Part shown: positions 23,548 through 33,139 of the stretch, in pieces
Numbering within the stretch: the stretch's first letter is position 1
Layout: each line of letters opens with the position of its first letter
DNA from: Acrocarpospora pleiomorpha
Lineage (GTDB): Bacteria; Actinomycetota; Actinomycetes; Streptosporangiales; Streptosporangiaceae
Assembly: GCF_009687885.1 (NCBI RefSeq)
Contig: NZ_BLAF01000049.1
Coordinates: 1-64,000 of the forward strand
Length of the DNA: 64,000 nucleotides
Reading direction: 5' to 3'
Translations under genes and position numbers: made by a program
The notes under the pieces: model-generated
What the model saw: only the letters and a program-made list of their open reading frames with translations
Told to the model about the DNA's origin: nothing
The model's database searches: none

Positions 23548-26500
23548 ATGAGGAGTGATGACGTGGTCGATGACGAGGGTTCCGGCACCGACATCGCGAT
23601 CGTCGGGATGTCCGGACGGTTTCCCGGCGCGTCCGGCGTGGCCGAACTGTGGGCCAACATCCGGGCCGGCCGCTCCGGCATGACCCGGTTCACCGACGAC
23701 GAACTGCGCGCCGCCGGGGTGACCGAGGACCTGCTCGCCGACCCCGGATACGTGAAGGCCGGTGCCGTGATCGACGGCGTGGAGCTGTTCGACGCGGGGT
23801 TCTTCGGGTTCAGCCCGAAGGAGGCGCAGATCCTGGACCCGCAGCACCGGCTGTTCCTCGAGCACAGCTGGGAGGCGCTGGAGGACGCGGGCTGCGACCC
23901 CACCCGATTCGACGGCGCGATCGGCGTCTTCGGCGGCTCGGCGTGGAGCTCCTACCTGCGGAACAACCTGGTGCCCAGCGACATCAGCGCCGTCATGGGC
24001 GAGCTCGCGGTCGGCCTGGCCAACGACAAGGACTCGCTCACCACCCGGGTCTCGCACACCCTCGGCCTGTCCGGTCCCAGCTACTCCGTGCAGAGCTACT
24101 GCTCCACCTCGCTGGTTGCGATCTGCGCCGCCGCCAGCAGCCTGGCCGGTTTCGAGAGCGATCTCGCGCTGGCCGGCGGCGTCGCGATCGGCGTGCCGCA
24201 CCGGGTCGGCTACCTCTACCAGCAGGGCGGCATCGCCCCGCCGGACGGCGAATGCCGCGCCTTCGACGCGGGCGGCCTCGGCGCTCCGCTCGGCAGCGGC
24301 GTCGGCGTGGTCGCGCTGCGCCGCCTGGAGGACGCGCTCGCCGACGGCGACCAGATCTACGCGGTCATCCGGGGCTGGGCGGTCAACAACGACGCCGGCC
24401 GCAAGGTCGGCTTCACCGCGCCAGGCGTGCAGGGCCAGGCGGCCGTGATGGCCGAGGCGCTCGCCGCCGCCGGTCTGGTTCCCGCCGACATCGACTACGT
24501 GGAGGCACACGGCACCGGCACCGCTCTCGGCGACGCCGCCGAACTGGCCGCGCTACAGCAGGTGTTCCGGAACGAAAACCTGCTGATCGGCTCGGTCAAG
24601 CCCAACGTCGGCCACCTCGACCGCGCCGCCGGCGTGACCAACCTGATCAAGGCCGCACTCGCACTCCGGCACGCCGAGATCCCGCCAACCCGCAACCTCT
24701 CCGCCCCGAACGCCCAGCTCAGCGCGGGCGGCGCCCGCCTGGACGTGGTCACGGAACTGCGCGACTGGCCGCGCACCGCCGGGCACATCCGGCGGGCCGG
24801 GGTCAGCGCCTTCGGCATCGGCGGCACCAACGCCCACGTCGTGCTGGAGGAGGCCCCACCGGTCTCCCACCCGGAGCCCGCACCCCGCCCGCAGCTACTC
24901 ATCTGGTCCGCCCGCTCAGCGAAAGCCGCCGACGACCTGACCACAGGCCTCTCCGACCACCTCTCCGACCACGTGGTCGCCGCGACCGCCGCGACCGGCA
25001 CCCTGGTTCGCCTCGGTGAGGGCTCCGTTGCTACCGAGGACGGCCTCACGGTCCGCCCCGGCAGCGTGGTCGATGAGCGTGCCGCCGACCTTGCTGACCG
25101 CCTCGCGGGCACGTCCGGACTTCGGCTCGGCGATGTCGCCCATACCTTGCAGATCGGCCGCCGTGTCTTCGAGCACCGGCGGTTCCTGGTGGCCTCCACG
25201 GCGGCCGAGGCCGTCGCCGCCATGCGGGACGTCGGCGTGCAGGGGCGCGCGGAGAGCCGGAGCGACCGCCCGGTCGGGTTCTTGATCGCGGGCACCGGCG
25301 AGCAGTACCCGGGCCTGGCCGAGGACCTCTACGCCACCGAACCCGCGTTCAAGGCCGTCCTGGACGAGTGCCGCGCGATCCTGCGCACCCGGATGGGCGG
25401 GATCGACCCGATGGAGGAGATGCTCCGCACCCGCGACACCGCCGCCGGGGGCGGCCTGGCCGCCCTGCTCGGCCGCGGCTCCGCCGCTGGGGCCGCCCTG
25501 CTCGGCCGCGATGCCGTCACTTCCGGCGCGATGCCGACCGCCCTGCTGCACCCCGCGCTCTTCTCCGTCGAGTATGCGCTGGCCAGGACCCTCATCGGCT
25601 GGGGCGTCGAACCGGCCGTGCTGGCCGGGTACAGCCTCGGCGAGTATGTCGCCGCCTGTCTGGCGGGCGTGCTGTCGCTGGAGTCCGCGCTCGCGCTGGT
25701 CGCGCACAGGGCCAGCCTGATCGACACGCTGCCCGCGGGCGCGATGAGCGCCGTCCCGCTCGGCTCGGCCGATCTGGCCGGACGGATCGCGCGGGGTGGC
25801 ATCACCGGGATCGACGTGGCCGCCGAGAACGGGCCCGACCTGACCGTGCTCGCGGGCGAGCCCGCCGCCATGGACGCGGTGGCGGCGCTGCTGGCGGCCG
25901 ACGGGGTGCCGTGCCGCCCGCTGGCCACCGGGCACGCGTTCCACTCCCGGATGATGGAGCCGGTCCGCGCCGAGCTGACGGCCTGGATTCGCGCCAATAT
26001 CGGGCTCTCCGCGCCGCAGATCCCGTATGTGTCGAACGTCACCGGCGACCTGATCACCGCCGAGCAGGCCACCGACCCCGGCTACTGGGCCGATCACATG
26101 TGCTCGACGGTCAAGTTCGACGCCGTCCTCGGCACGCTGCTGGCGCAGGGCGACCTGGCCCTGCTGGAGCTCGGCCCCGGCCAGTCGCTCGGCGCGATGG
26201 TCCGGGCTCACCGCGACTGCCCGCGCGACCGCTGGCCACTGATCATCCCCACCCTCCCGGCCGCCGCCGACCCGCGCCCCGCCGCGACCGTGCTCACCGA
26301 GGCCATCGGGCGGCTCTGGCTGGCCGGCGCCCCGATCGACTGGCCCGGCTACCAGCAGGACCGACCGGCCACCAAGGTCGGGCTGCCCACCTACCCGTTC
26401 CAGCGCGAGCGCTACTGGATCGACCCCCCGGCCGGGCGCCCCGCCGAGGCTCCGCGCCTCGCGGCCGACCCCGACCACGTCCAACTGCTGGAACCCCGCT

Positions 26501-29500
26501 GGACCGCCGAAGTACTGCCCGCCGAGACCGACGCCATCGGCCGGTATGTCCTGTTCGCCGACAGCACCGGGGTCGCCGACGCGCTGGCCCAGTCGCTCCG
26601 CGCCGACGGCGGCGAGGTGGTGACTGTGCGGGCGGGAACCGCGTTCGCCGAGATCCCCGGCGGTTTCACCATCGACCCCGCCTCGGCCGCCGACCACATC
26701 ACGCTCGCCCGGCGACTGGCCGCCGACGGACCTTCCGTCGTCGCCGACCTCCGCCTCCTCGACCGCCCCCTTGGCCCGATCGGCGGCCTAAACGGCGGTG
26801 CGATCGATGGCCTGAACGACGGCCTGAACGACGGCCTGAAGGACGGCCCGGTTGGCGGTGCGATCGACGGCCTGAACGACGGCCTGAACGACGGCCCGAT
26901 CGGCGGTCTGATCGATGGCCTGAACCACGGCCTGAACCACGGCCTGAAGGACGGCCCGATCGGCGGTCCGATCGACGGCCTGAACGACTGTCCGGACGGG
27001 CGGGCCGTTGTTCCGCTGGCTCGGCTGCTGGATGCCTTCGGTGACGAAGGGGGCGACAGCACCCGCGTGGTGGTCATCACCCTGGGCGGCCAGGCCGTCT
27101 CACCGGGGGAGCACGCCGACCCGGCTCAGGCGGCGGCGGCGACGCTGCCGATTGTCGGCAACCAGGAGTACCTCACCCTCGACTGCCGCGGTGTGGACCT
27201 CGATCCACGCGCGAGCGCCGCCGGTCACGCGGACGCCCTCGCCGCCGAGTTGCGGCGGACGTCGGCGGACATCCTCGCCGCGTACCGGAACGGCCGCCGC
27301 CACGTGCGGGAGTTCGTCCCGGCCAAGGGTGCCGCAGACAAGATGGTCACGGACAAGATCGCCGAAGACAAGATCGCCACGGGGAAGATCGCTGCGGAGA
27401 AGATCGGGGTGCGCTCTGGCGGCACCTACCTGATCACCGGTGGGCTCGGCGATGTCGGCCTGCTTGTCGGCGAGCACCTGATCCGGGCCGGTGCGGGCCG
27501 GCTGATCCTGACCAGCCGGGGCGGCCCGCGCGGGGACGGTGCCGAGCGGTTGCGTGCGCTCGGTGCGGAGGTGCTCACCCCGCGCGTGGACGTCACCGAC
27601 GCCGACGCGATGCGCGCGATGCTCGCCGACGTGGGCCGGGTCGACGGGGTGGTGCACGCCGCCGCCGAGACCGGGCCTGACACGTTTCTCCCGCTCCGCG
27701 ATGTCACCGACGCCGCCGTCGCCCGCCACTTCGGCGCCAAGGTCACCGGCGCCCGCGTGCTGGCGGAGGTGCTGGCCGACCGAGAGCCCGACTTCTGCGT
27801 GCTGTTCTCCTCCACCTCGTCGATCCTCGGCGGCATCGCGTTCGGCAGCTACGCGGCCGCCAACGCCGCGCTCACCGCCCTCGCCCGGCGGCCCGGGTGG
27901 GTGGCGGCGAGCTGGGACACCTGGTCGGTCACGCTGGAGCGCCTCGAAGGCGGGATGGGTGCCGCGATGGTCGCCCACTCGATGACCGCCGCCGAGTCCC
28001 TGGCCGCGCTCGACAATCTGATCGCGATCGGGCGGCCCGCCGTCGTGGTGGCGGCCGGTGGCCTGGCCGACCGGCTGCCGAAGATCGCCGCCGCGGCCGA
28101 GCCGGCGCGCGGTGGCGAGCGTTTCCCCCGGCCCGAGCTGCCGCAGCCGTACAGCCCGCCGCTGACCGGCACTGAGCGCTCGCTGGCCGAACTCTGGTCG
28201 GAGGTGCTGGGCGTCGAGCCCGTCGGCACCCGCGACAACTTCTTCGACCTCGGCGGGAACTCGCTGGTCGCGCTCCAGATGCTGGCGCTGATCAAGAAGC
28301 GGTTCGGGGTCGCCGTGCCGACGGTGCTGCTCTTCGAGGCCCCGACCGTACACCGGCTGGCCGCGATCCTGGACGAACGCGGCGCGGCCCCCCAAACCAA
28401 GGCCATCGCCCCCAAAACCCCCGCCGCGCCCCGGGCCACCGCGACCCAGCTCGACGATGACCGGCGGATCGCGATCGTCGGCATGGCGGGCAGGTTCCCC
28501 GGCGCGGCCGACGTGGACGCGTTCTGGCGCAACCTCCGCGACGGCGTCGAGTCGATCAGCTTCTTCACCCCGGAGGAGCTCAAGGCCGCCGGCGTCGACG
28601 AGGCCCTCATCCACGACCCCGCGTATGTCCCCGCCCGCCCGATCCTGGACGACATCGCCGGCTTCGACGCCCAGTTCTTCGGCATCAGCCCCCGGATGGC
28701 CGCCCTCACCGACCCGCAGCAGCGCGCCTTCCTCGAAGTCTGCTGGGAGGCCCTGGAGCAGGCCGGCTACGCCGCCCCCGAGCACCGCGGCCGGGTCGGC
28801 GTGTACGGCGGCACCAACATCAGCACCTACCTCCTCCAGATGGGCGACCGCCTGCTCAGCGAGGACGAGGACGTCAGCCACTACGAGATCATCATGGGCA
28901 ACGACAAGGACGCCCTCACCACCACGGTCTCCTACCTCTTCGACCTGTACGGCCCGAGCGTCGCCGTCCAGACCTTCTGCTCCACCTCCCTGGTCGCCGC
29001 CCACCTCGCGGTGCAGAGCCTGCGCGCCGGGGAATGCGAGCTGGCCCTGGCCGGTGGAGTCTCGATCCGGGTCCCGGACAAGGTCGGTCACATCTTCGGC
29101 CCCGGCGGCATGGAGTCGCCCGACGGCCACGTCCGCACCTTCGACGCGCAGGCCAAGGGCAGCATGTTCGGCGACGGCGCCGCGGTGGTCCTGCTCAAGC
29201 GCCTGTCCGACGCGATCAGGGACGGCGACCACATCTGGGCCGTGATCCGCGGCTCCGCGATGAACAACGACGGCGCGCTCAAGGTCGGCTACACCGCGCC
29301 CAGCGTGGTCGGCCAGGCCCGGGTGATCGCCGACGCGATGGCCGACGCCAGGGTCACCGGCGAGGACATCAGCTACATCGAGGCGCACGGCACCGCCACC
29401 GAACTCGGCGACCCGATCGAGGTGGCCGCGCTGACCCGCGCGTTCGGCCCGACCAGCGACACCCGGTACTGCCCGATCGGCTCGGTCAAGACCAACGTCG

Positions 29501-32500
29501 GCCACCTGGACCGCGCGGCCGGCGCGAGCGGCCTGATCAAGACCTCATACGCGCTGACGAACCAGGTGATCCCGGCGAGCCTGCACTACACGGCCCCCAA
29601 CCCCGAAATCGACTTCGACAACAGCCCCTTCTACGTGAACACCGAGCTTTCCCCCTGGCGGACCCGCGACGGCCGCCCGAGGATCGCCGGGCTCAACTCT
29701 CTCGGGATGGGCGGCACCAACGTGCACATGGTCATCGAGGAAGCTCCGGCACGGCCCGTCGCCGTCGCGGACGAGCAGGGCCGCCGCTACCAGATCCTGC
29801 CGGTCTCGGCCCGCAACGCCACCGCCGCCGACCAGGCCGCCCAGCGGCTCGGCGAGCACCTCAAGAACGCCCCCGGCACCCGGCTGGCGGACGCCGCGTA
29901 CACCCTCCAGGTGGGCCGCAAGACGTTCGAGCACCGCAAGGTCGTCGTCACCACCGCCACCGCCGACGCCGCGCTGACCTTCACCGGCGAAGCGGGCCAG
30001 GAGGGCGTGCTGTCCCGGGTCGACACCGTGCAGGGCCGCCAGGCGGCGTTCCTGTTCGCGGGCGTCGGCGAGCAGTACCCGGGCCTGGTCACCGAGATCT
30101 ACCAGCGCGAACCCGCGTTCCGCGCGGCCCTGGACGAATGCCTGGACCTGCTCCGCGAGCAGCTGGGCGACGTCGACCTGCCCGGCCTGCTCGCCGGTGG
30201 GCGCGGCGCGGGCGCCGACCTGGCCGCCCTGCTCGGCCGGGCCACGGCCGACACAAAGGACGACCGGGCCGACGCGCTGAAGCGCACCGAAGTCGCCCAG
30301 CCCGCCCTGTTCGCCATCGAGTACGCCCTGGCCCGCACCCTGATGGCCTGGGGGATCCAGCCCCGGCTGATGCTCGGCTACAGCCTCGGCGAGTACGTCG
30401 CGGCCTGCCTGGCCGGCGTCCTCTCCCTGCCGGACGCGATCGCCCTGGTCGCCCACCGGGCCAAGCTGATCTCCACGATGCCGGCCGGGTCCATGGTCGC
30501 CGTCTCGATGCCCGCCGAGGACGTGCGCCGCAAGTTCCGGCTGGAGCGGCGCGGCCTCGACCTCGCCGCCGTCAACGGCCCGCAGGTCGCGGTGGTCGCC
30601 GGGCCGCAGGACGAGATGGAGCGGCTCGTCGCCGAGCTGCGCCGGGCCGAGATCCCGTGCCGGGCGCTGGAGACCACGCACGCGTTCCACTCCAGGATGC
30701 TCCAGCCGATCAGCGGCGAGCTGACCGACTGGGTGAAGGCCAACATCCGGCTGAACCCGCCGGAGCTGCCGTACATCTCCAACTTGACCGGCGAGCTCGC
30801 CGACGCCGACCTGGTCTGCGACCCGGGCTACTGGGCCGAGCACATGTGCCGGACGGTGCGGTTCGGGGCCGGGGTCGAGACGCTGCTGGCCGATCCCGAG
30901 CTGGCCGTCGTGGAGATCGGGCCCGGCCAGTCGCTGGGCGCGCTGGTGCGCGGGGCCGGCTGCCCGCCGCAGCGGTGGCCGCTGATCCTGAACGTGCTGC
31001 CCGGCGGGAGCGACCGGCGTCCGGACGACGAGGTGCTGGCCGGGTGCCTGGCCCGGCTCTGGCTGGTCGGCGCGGAGCTGGACTGGAACGCCTACCACGG
31101 GCGGCTGCCGGGGGCCGAGACCGCGAACCTGCCGGGCCGGATCCCGCTGCCGACTTACCCGTTCCAGCGGCACCCCTACTGGATCGACGGGTCGCCGGCT
31201 GTGCCCGTACCGAAGGTGAAGGCCCTGGACAGCGGCAACCTGTTCGATGCGATCACCAGCTTGCCCAAGCTGCCCGAGGAGCGGTGGCTCTACTTGCCAG
31301 TCTGGCGGCAGACCGCCGCTCCCGCGCCCAGCGCTGAGCAGCCCGGCTCGTGGCTCGTTTACACCCGCGAGGGGGCAGCTGACGACGTGGCCGCCGAGCT
31401 CGGCGCGACCGTCACGCTGGTCCGCCCCGGCGAGGGCTACGCCGCCACCGCGGACGGCTACACGATCCGCCCCGGCAGCGTGGCCGACACCCTCGCCCTC
31501 CTGCGCGACCTCCGGGCAGGGGGCCGCCCGCTCGACCGGGTCCTGCACCTGTGGACCCTGGAGCCGGGCGAACACACCATCGAGTACGGCCTGCACACCC
31601 TGGTCGCGCTGGCCAGAGCGGCGGGCGAGTCCGGCATCGACGCCTGGTCGCTGGACGTCGCGGTCTCCGGCACCCAGGAGGTCTTCCCCGGCGAGGTCGC
31701 CAACCCCGACGGCTCCACGCTGATCGGCCCGTCGCTGGTGATCCCGCTGGAGTACCCGAGGGTCGCCACCCGCTTCATCGACGTCGACACCCCGGCCGGC
31801 CTGGTCGCCGAACTGGGCCGCCCGCAGACGGACCGGATCGTCGCGCTCCGCCGAGGCCGCCGCTACCTGCCCGGCTACGAGACCATGGCCACCCCCGAGA
31901 CCACCCCGCTGCGCGAAGGCGGCGTCTACCTGATCACCGGCGGCCTCGGCGGCATCGCGCTCGGCCTGGCCGAACGTCTCGCCCGCGACGCCAAGGCCAG
32001 GCTCGTCCTGCTCGGCCGTACCGGCCTGGCGGGCGAGGGCGAGGCGGCCAGCCGCCGGAGCGCCCAGGTCCAGGCCATCCGCGACCTCGGCGGCGAGGTC
32101 GAGATCGTGGTCGGCGACGTGGCCGACCCCGCCGCGGTGCAGCGGGCCGTGGACACGGCGATCGAGCGGTTCGGCGCGCTGCACGGCGTCCTGCACGCGG
32201 CCGGCCTCCCGGCCATGGGCCTGATGCAGTTCAAGCGACCGCCGGAGCTCGACGCCGTGCTCGCCCCCAAGATCGCCGGAACCCTGGCGCTCGCCGAAGC
32301 CCTCCGGATCGGCGAACCCGACGAGATCGGTCTTGACTTCCTCGCGCTGTTCTCCTCGATCACCTCCGCCACCGGCGGCGGCCCCGGCCAGGTCGACTAC
32401 TGCGCCGCCAACGCCTACCTGGACGGCTACGCCCAGCGGCTGGCCGCCACCGGCCGCAACGTCGTCTCGATCGACTGGGGCGAGTGGACCTGGAACGCCT

Positions 32501-33111
32501 GGGAGGCCGGCCTGGCCGGCTACGACGAGGGCCTGCAGAACTTCTTCAAGGAGAACCGGGTCAGGGTCGGCATCGACTTCGAGGCGGGCTACCGCTCGCT
32601 GCTGCGCGTCCTGGCCAGCGGCGAACCCCGGGTCGTCGTCTCCACCCAGGAGTTCGAGACCGTCGTCACCGGCAGCGCGCGCTTCAACCTGGAGGCGGTG
32701 ACCTCGCCCGCCGTGACCGGCGCCGGCGGTGATCGGCATCCCAGGCCGGAGCTGGTCACGCCGTACCAGGAGCCGTCCGGGCCCAGGGAGGAGGCCATCG
32801 CGGCCATCTGGTGCGACGCGCTCCGGCTCGACCGGGTCGGCGCGGGAGACAACTTCTTCGAGCTCGGCGGGAACTCGCTGCTCGGCGTCAGCATCGTGGC
32901 CGCGCTGCGCCGCGAGTTCGAACTCGCCGAACTGCCCCCGCACATCTTGTACGAGGCGCCGACCGTGGCCTCGCTCGGCACGACCATCGAGGCCCTCACT
33001 TCGGGCGCCGCACCGGCGTCCGGGACAGCCGACGGAGAAGGGGGCAGCCACGTCCGCGCCCAGCTCCGCCGGTCGGGCCTGGAACTGTCGGCAGCCCGCC
33101 GACGTCGGTGA
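23488..33111 (+). CDS. Modular type I PKS, two modules: KS-AT-KR-ACP / KS-AT-KR-ACP
   Basis: A 3207-residue subunit of the second PKS lineage. The GTG at 23488 overlaps the previous stop (GTGA). A 15-base repeat at the 5' end offers further in-frame starts at 23503, 23533 and 23548, so the true start is uncertain. Module A: KS (Cys near 205 in SYCSTS rather than DTACSSS, EAHGTGT, NVGHLDRA); AT (GTGEQYPG, GYSLGEY near 717, HAFH); KR (TGGLGDVG near 1317, SYAAAN); ACP (GGNSL near 1591). Module B: KS (FCSTS near 1830, EAHGTAT); AT (GVGEQYPG, GYSLGEY near 2300, HAFH); KR (TGGLGGIA near 2817, last Gly of the GxGxxG fold replaced by Ala; YCAAN); ACP (GGNSL near 3129). Neither module has DH, so hydroxyls are expected. 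The C-terminal tail is Arg-rich. No thioesterase domain follows. Confidence 0.94.
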   Translation: MRTPEMRTPEERTPDVRTPDMRSDDVVDDEGSGTDIAIVGMSGRFPGASGVAELWANIRAGRSGMTRFTDDELRAAGVTEDLLADPGYVKAGAVIDGVELFDAGFFGFSPKEAQILDPQHRLFLEHSWEALEDAGCDPTRFDGAIGVFGGSAWSSYLRNNLVPSDISAVMGELAVGLANDKDSLTTRVSHTLGLSGPSYSVQSYCSTSLVAICAAASSLAGFESDLALAGGVAIGVPHRVGYLYQQGGIAPPDGECRAFDAGGLGAPLGSGVGVVALRRLEDALADGDQIYAVIRGWAVNNDAGRKVGFTAPGVQGQAAVMAEALAAAGLVPADIDYVEAHGTGTALGDAAELAALQQVFRNENLLIGSVKPNVGHLDRAAGVTNLIKAALALRHAEIPPTRNLSAPNAQLSAGGARLDVVTELRDWPRTAGHIRRAGVSAFGIGGTNAHVVLEEAPPVSHPEPAPRPQLLIWSARSAKAADDLTTGLSDHLSDHVVAATAATGTLVRLGEGSVATEDGLTVRPGSVVDERAADLADRLAGTSGLRLGDVAHTLQIGRRVFEHRRFLVASTAAEAVAAMRDVGVQGRAESRSDRPVGFLIAGTGEQYPGLAEDLYATEPAFKAVLDECRAILRTRMGGIDPMEEMLRTRDTAAGGGLAALLGRGSAAGAALLGRDAVTSGAMPTALLHPALFSVEYALARTLIGWGVEPAVLAGYSLGEYVAACLAGVLSLESALALVAHRASLIDTLPAGAMSAVPLGSADLAGRIARGGITGIDVAAENGPDLTVLAGEPAAMDAVAALLAADGVPCRPLATGHAFHSRMMEPVRAELTAWIRANIGLSAPQIPYVSNVTGDLITAEQATDPGYWADHMCSTVKFDAVLGTLLAQGDLALLELGPGQSLGAMVRAHRDCPRDRWPLIIPTLPAAADPRPAATVLTEAIGRLWLAGAPIDWPGYQQDRPATKVGLPTYPFQRERYWIDPPAGRPAEAPRLAADPDHVQLLEPRWTAEVLPAETDAIGRYVLFADSTGVADALAQSLRADGGEVVTVRAGTAFAEIPGGFTIDPASAADHITLARRLAADGPSVVADLRLLDRPLGPIGGLNGGAIDGLNDGLNDGLKDGPVGGAIDGLNDGLNDGPIGGLIDGLNHGLNHGLKDGPIGGPIDGLNDCPDGRAVVPLARLLDAFGDEGGDSTRVVVITLGGQAVSPGEHADPAQAAAATLPIVGNQEYLTLDCRGVDLDPRASAAGHADALAAELRRTSADILAAYRNGRRHVREFVPAKGAADKMVTDKIAEDKIATGKIAAEKIGVRSGGTYLITGGLGDVGLLVGEHLIRAGAGRLILTSRGGPRGDGAERLRALGAEVLTPRVDVTDADAMRAMLADVGRVDGVVHAAAETGPDTFLPLRDVTDAAVARHFGAKVTGARVLAEVLADREPDFCVLFSSTSSILGGIAFGSYAAANAALTALARRPGWVAASWDTWSVTLERLEGGMGAAMVAHSMTAAESLAALDNLIAIGRPAVVVAAGGLADRLPKIAAAAEPARGGERFPRPELPQPYSPPLTGTERSLAELWSEVLGVEPVGTRDNFFDLGGNSLVALQMLALIKKRFGVAVPTVLLFEAPTVHRLAAILDERGAAPQTKAIAPKTPAAPRATATQLDDDRRIAIVGMAGRFPGAADVDAFWRNLRDGVESISFFTPEELKAAGVDEALIHDPAYVPARPILDDIAGFDAQFFGISPRMAALTDPQQRAFLEVCWEALEQAGYAAPEHRGRVGVYGGTNISTYLLQMGDRLLSEDEDVSHYEIIMGNDKDALTTTVSYLFDLYGPSVAVQTFCSTSLVAAHLAVQSLRAGECELALAGGVSIRVPDKVGHIFGPGGMESPDGHVRTFDAQAKGSMFGDGAAVVLLKRLSDAIRDGDHIWAVIRGSAMNNDGALKVGYTAPSVVGQARVIADAMADARVTGEDISYIEAHGTATELGDPIEVAALTRAFGPTSDTRYCPIGSVKTNVGHLDRAAGASGLIKTSYALTNQVIPASLHYTAPNPEIDFDNSPFYVNTELSPWRTRDGRPRIAGLNSLGMGGTNVHMVIEEAPARPVAVADEQGRRYQILPVSARNATAADQAAQRLGEHLKNAPGTRLADAAYTLQVGRKTFEHRKVVVTTATADAALTFTGEAGQEGVLSRVDTVQGRQAAFLFAGVGEQYPGLVTEIYQREPAFRAALDECLDLLREQLGDVDLPGLLAGGRGAGADLAALLGRATADTKDDRADALKRTEVAQPALFAIEYALARTLMAWGIQPRLMLGYSLGEYVAACLAGVLSLPDAIALVAHRAKLISTMPAGSMVAVSMPAEDVRRKFRLERRGLDLAAVNGPQVAVVAGPQDEMERLVAELRRAEIPCRALETTHAFHSRMLQPISGELTDWVKANIRLNPPELPYISNLTGELADADLVCDPGYWAEHMCRTVRFGAGVETLLADPELAVVEIGPGQSLGALVRGAGCPPQRWPLILNVLPGGSDRRPDDEVLAGCLARLWLVGAELDWNAYHGRLPGAETANLPGRIPLPTYPFQRHPYWIDGSPAVPVPKVKALDSGNLFDAITSLPKLPEERWLYLPVWRQTAAPAPSAEQPGSWLVYTREGAADDVAAELGATVTLVRPGEGYAATADGYTIRPGSVADTLALLRDLRAGGRPLDRVLHLWTLEPGEHTIEYGLHTLVALARAAGESGIDAWSLDVAVSGTQEVFPGEVANPDGSTLIGPSLVIPLEYPRVATRFIDVDTPAGLVAELGRPQTDRIVALRRGRRYLPGYETMATPETTPLREGGVYLITGGLGGIALGLAERLARDAKARLVLLGRTGLAGEGEAASRRSAQVQAIRDLGGEVEIVVGDVADPAAVQRAVDTAIERFGALHGVLHAAGLPAMGLMQFKRPPELDAVLAPKIAGTLALAEALRIGEPDEIGLDFLALFSSITSATGGGPGQVDYCAANAYLDGYAQRLAATGRNVVSIDWGEWTWNAWEAGLAGYDEGLQNFFKENRVRVGIDFEAGYRSLLRVLASGEPRVVVSTQEFETVVTGSARFNLEAVTSPAVTGAGGDRHPRPELVTPYQEPSGPREEAIAAIWCDALRLDRVGAGDNFFELGGNSLLGVSIVAALRREFELAELPPHILYEAPTVASLGTTIEALTSGAAPASGTADGEGGSHVRAQLRRSGLELSAARRRR
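26773..26988 (+). repeat. In-frame 12-bp repeat with higher-order 48/60-bp structure, KR structural subdomain of fifth PKS
   Basis: GGCCTGAACGAC-type units encode GLND, GLKD or GLNH. They are grouped into larger blocks that each end in GPIGG(A/L/P)ID or GPVGGAID, giving three higher-order copies of 48-60 bases. The array follows a strand (VVADLRLL) equivalent to the VAHLW strand that precedes the PGYV array in the fourth PKS. Confidence 0.9.
27337..27411 (+). repeat. In-frame 15-bp tandem repeat, 5 units, just before the catalytic KR of fifth PKS
   Basis: Five units encode DKMVT, DKIAE, DKIAT, GKIAA and EKIGV. The array joins the structural and catalytic halves of the KR and ends three residues before the first Rossmann strand (GGTYLITGG). 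It is Lys/Ile-rich, in contrast to the Ala/Gly-rich surroundings. Confidence 0.88.
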
Positions 33112-33139
33112 GCACCATCAACCAGAGAACGGAGAGGTC

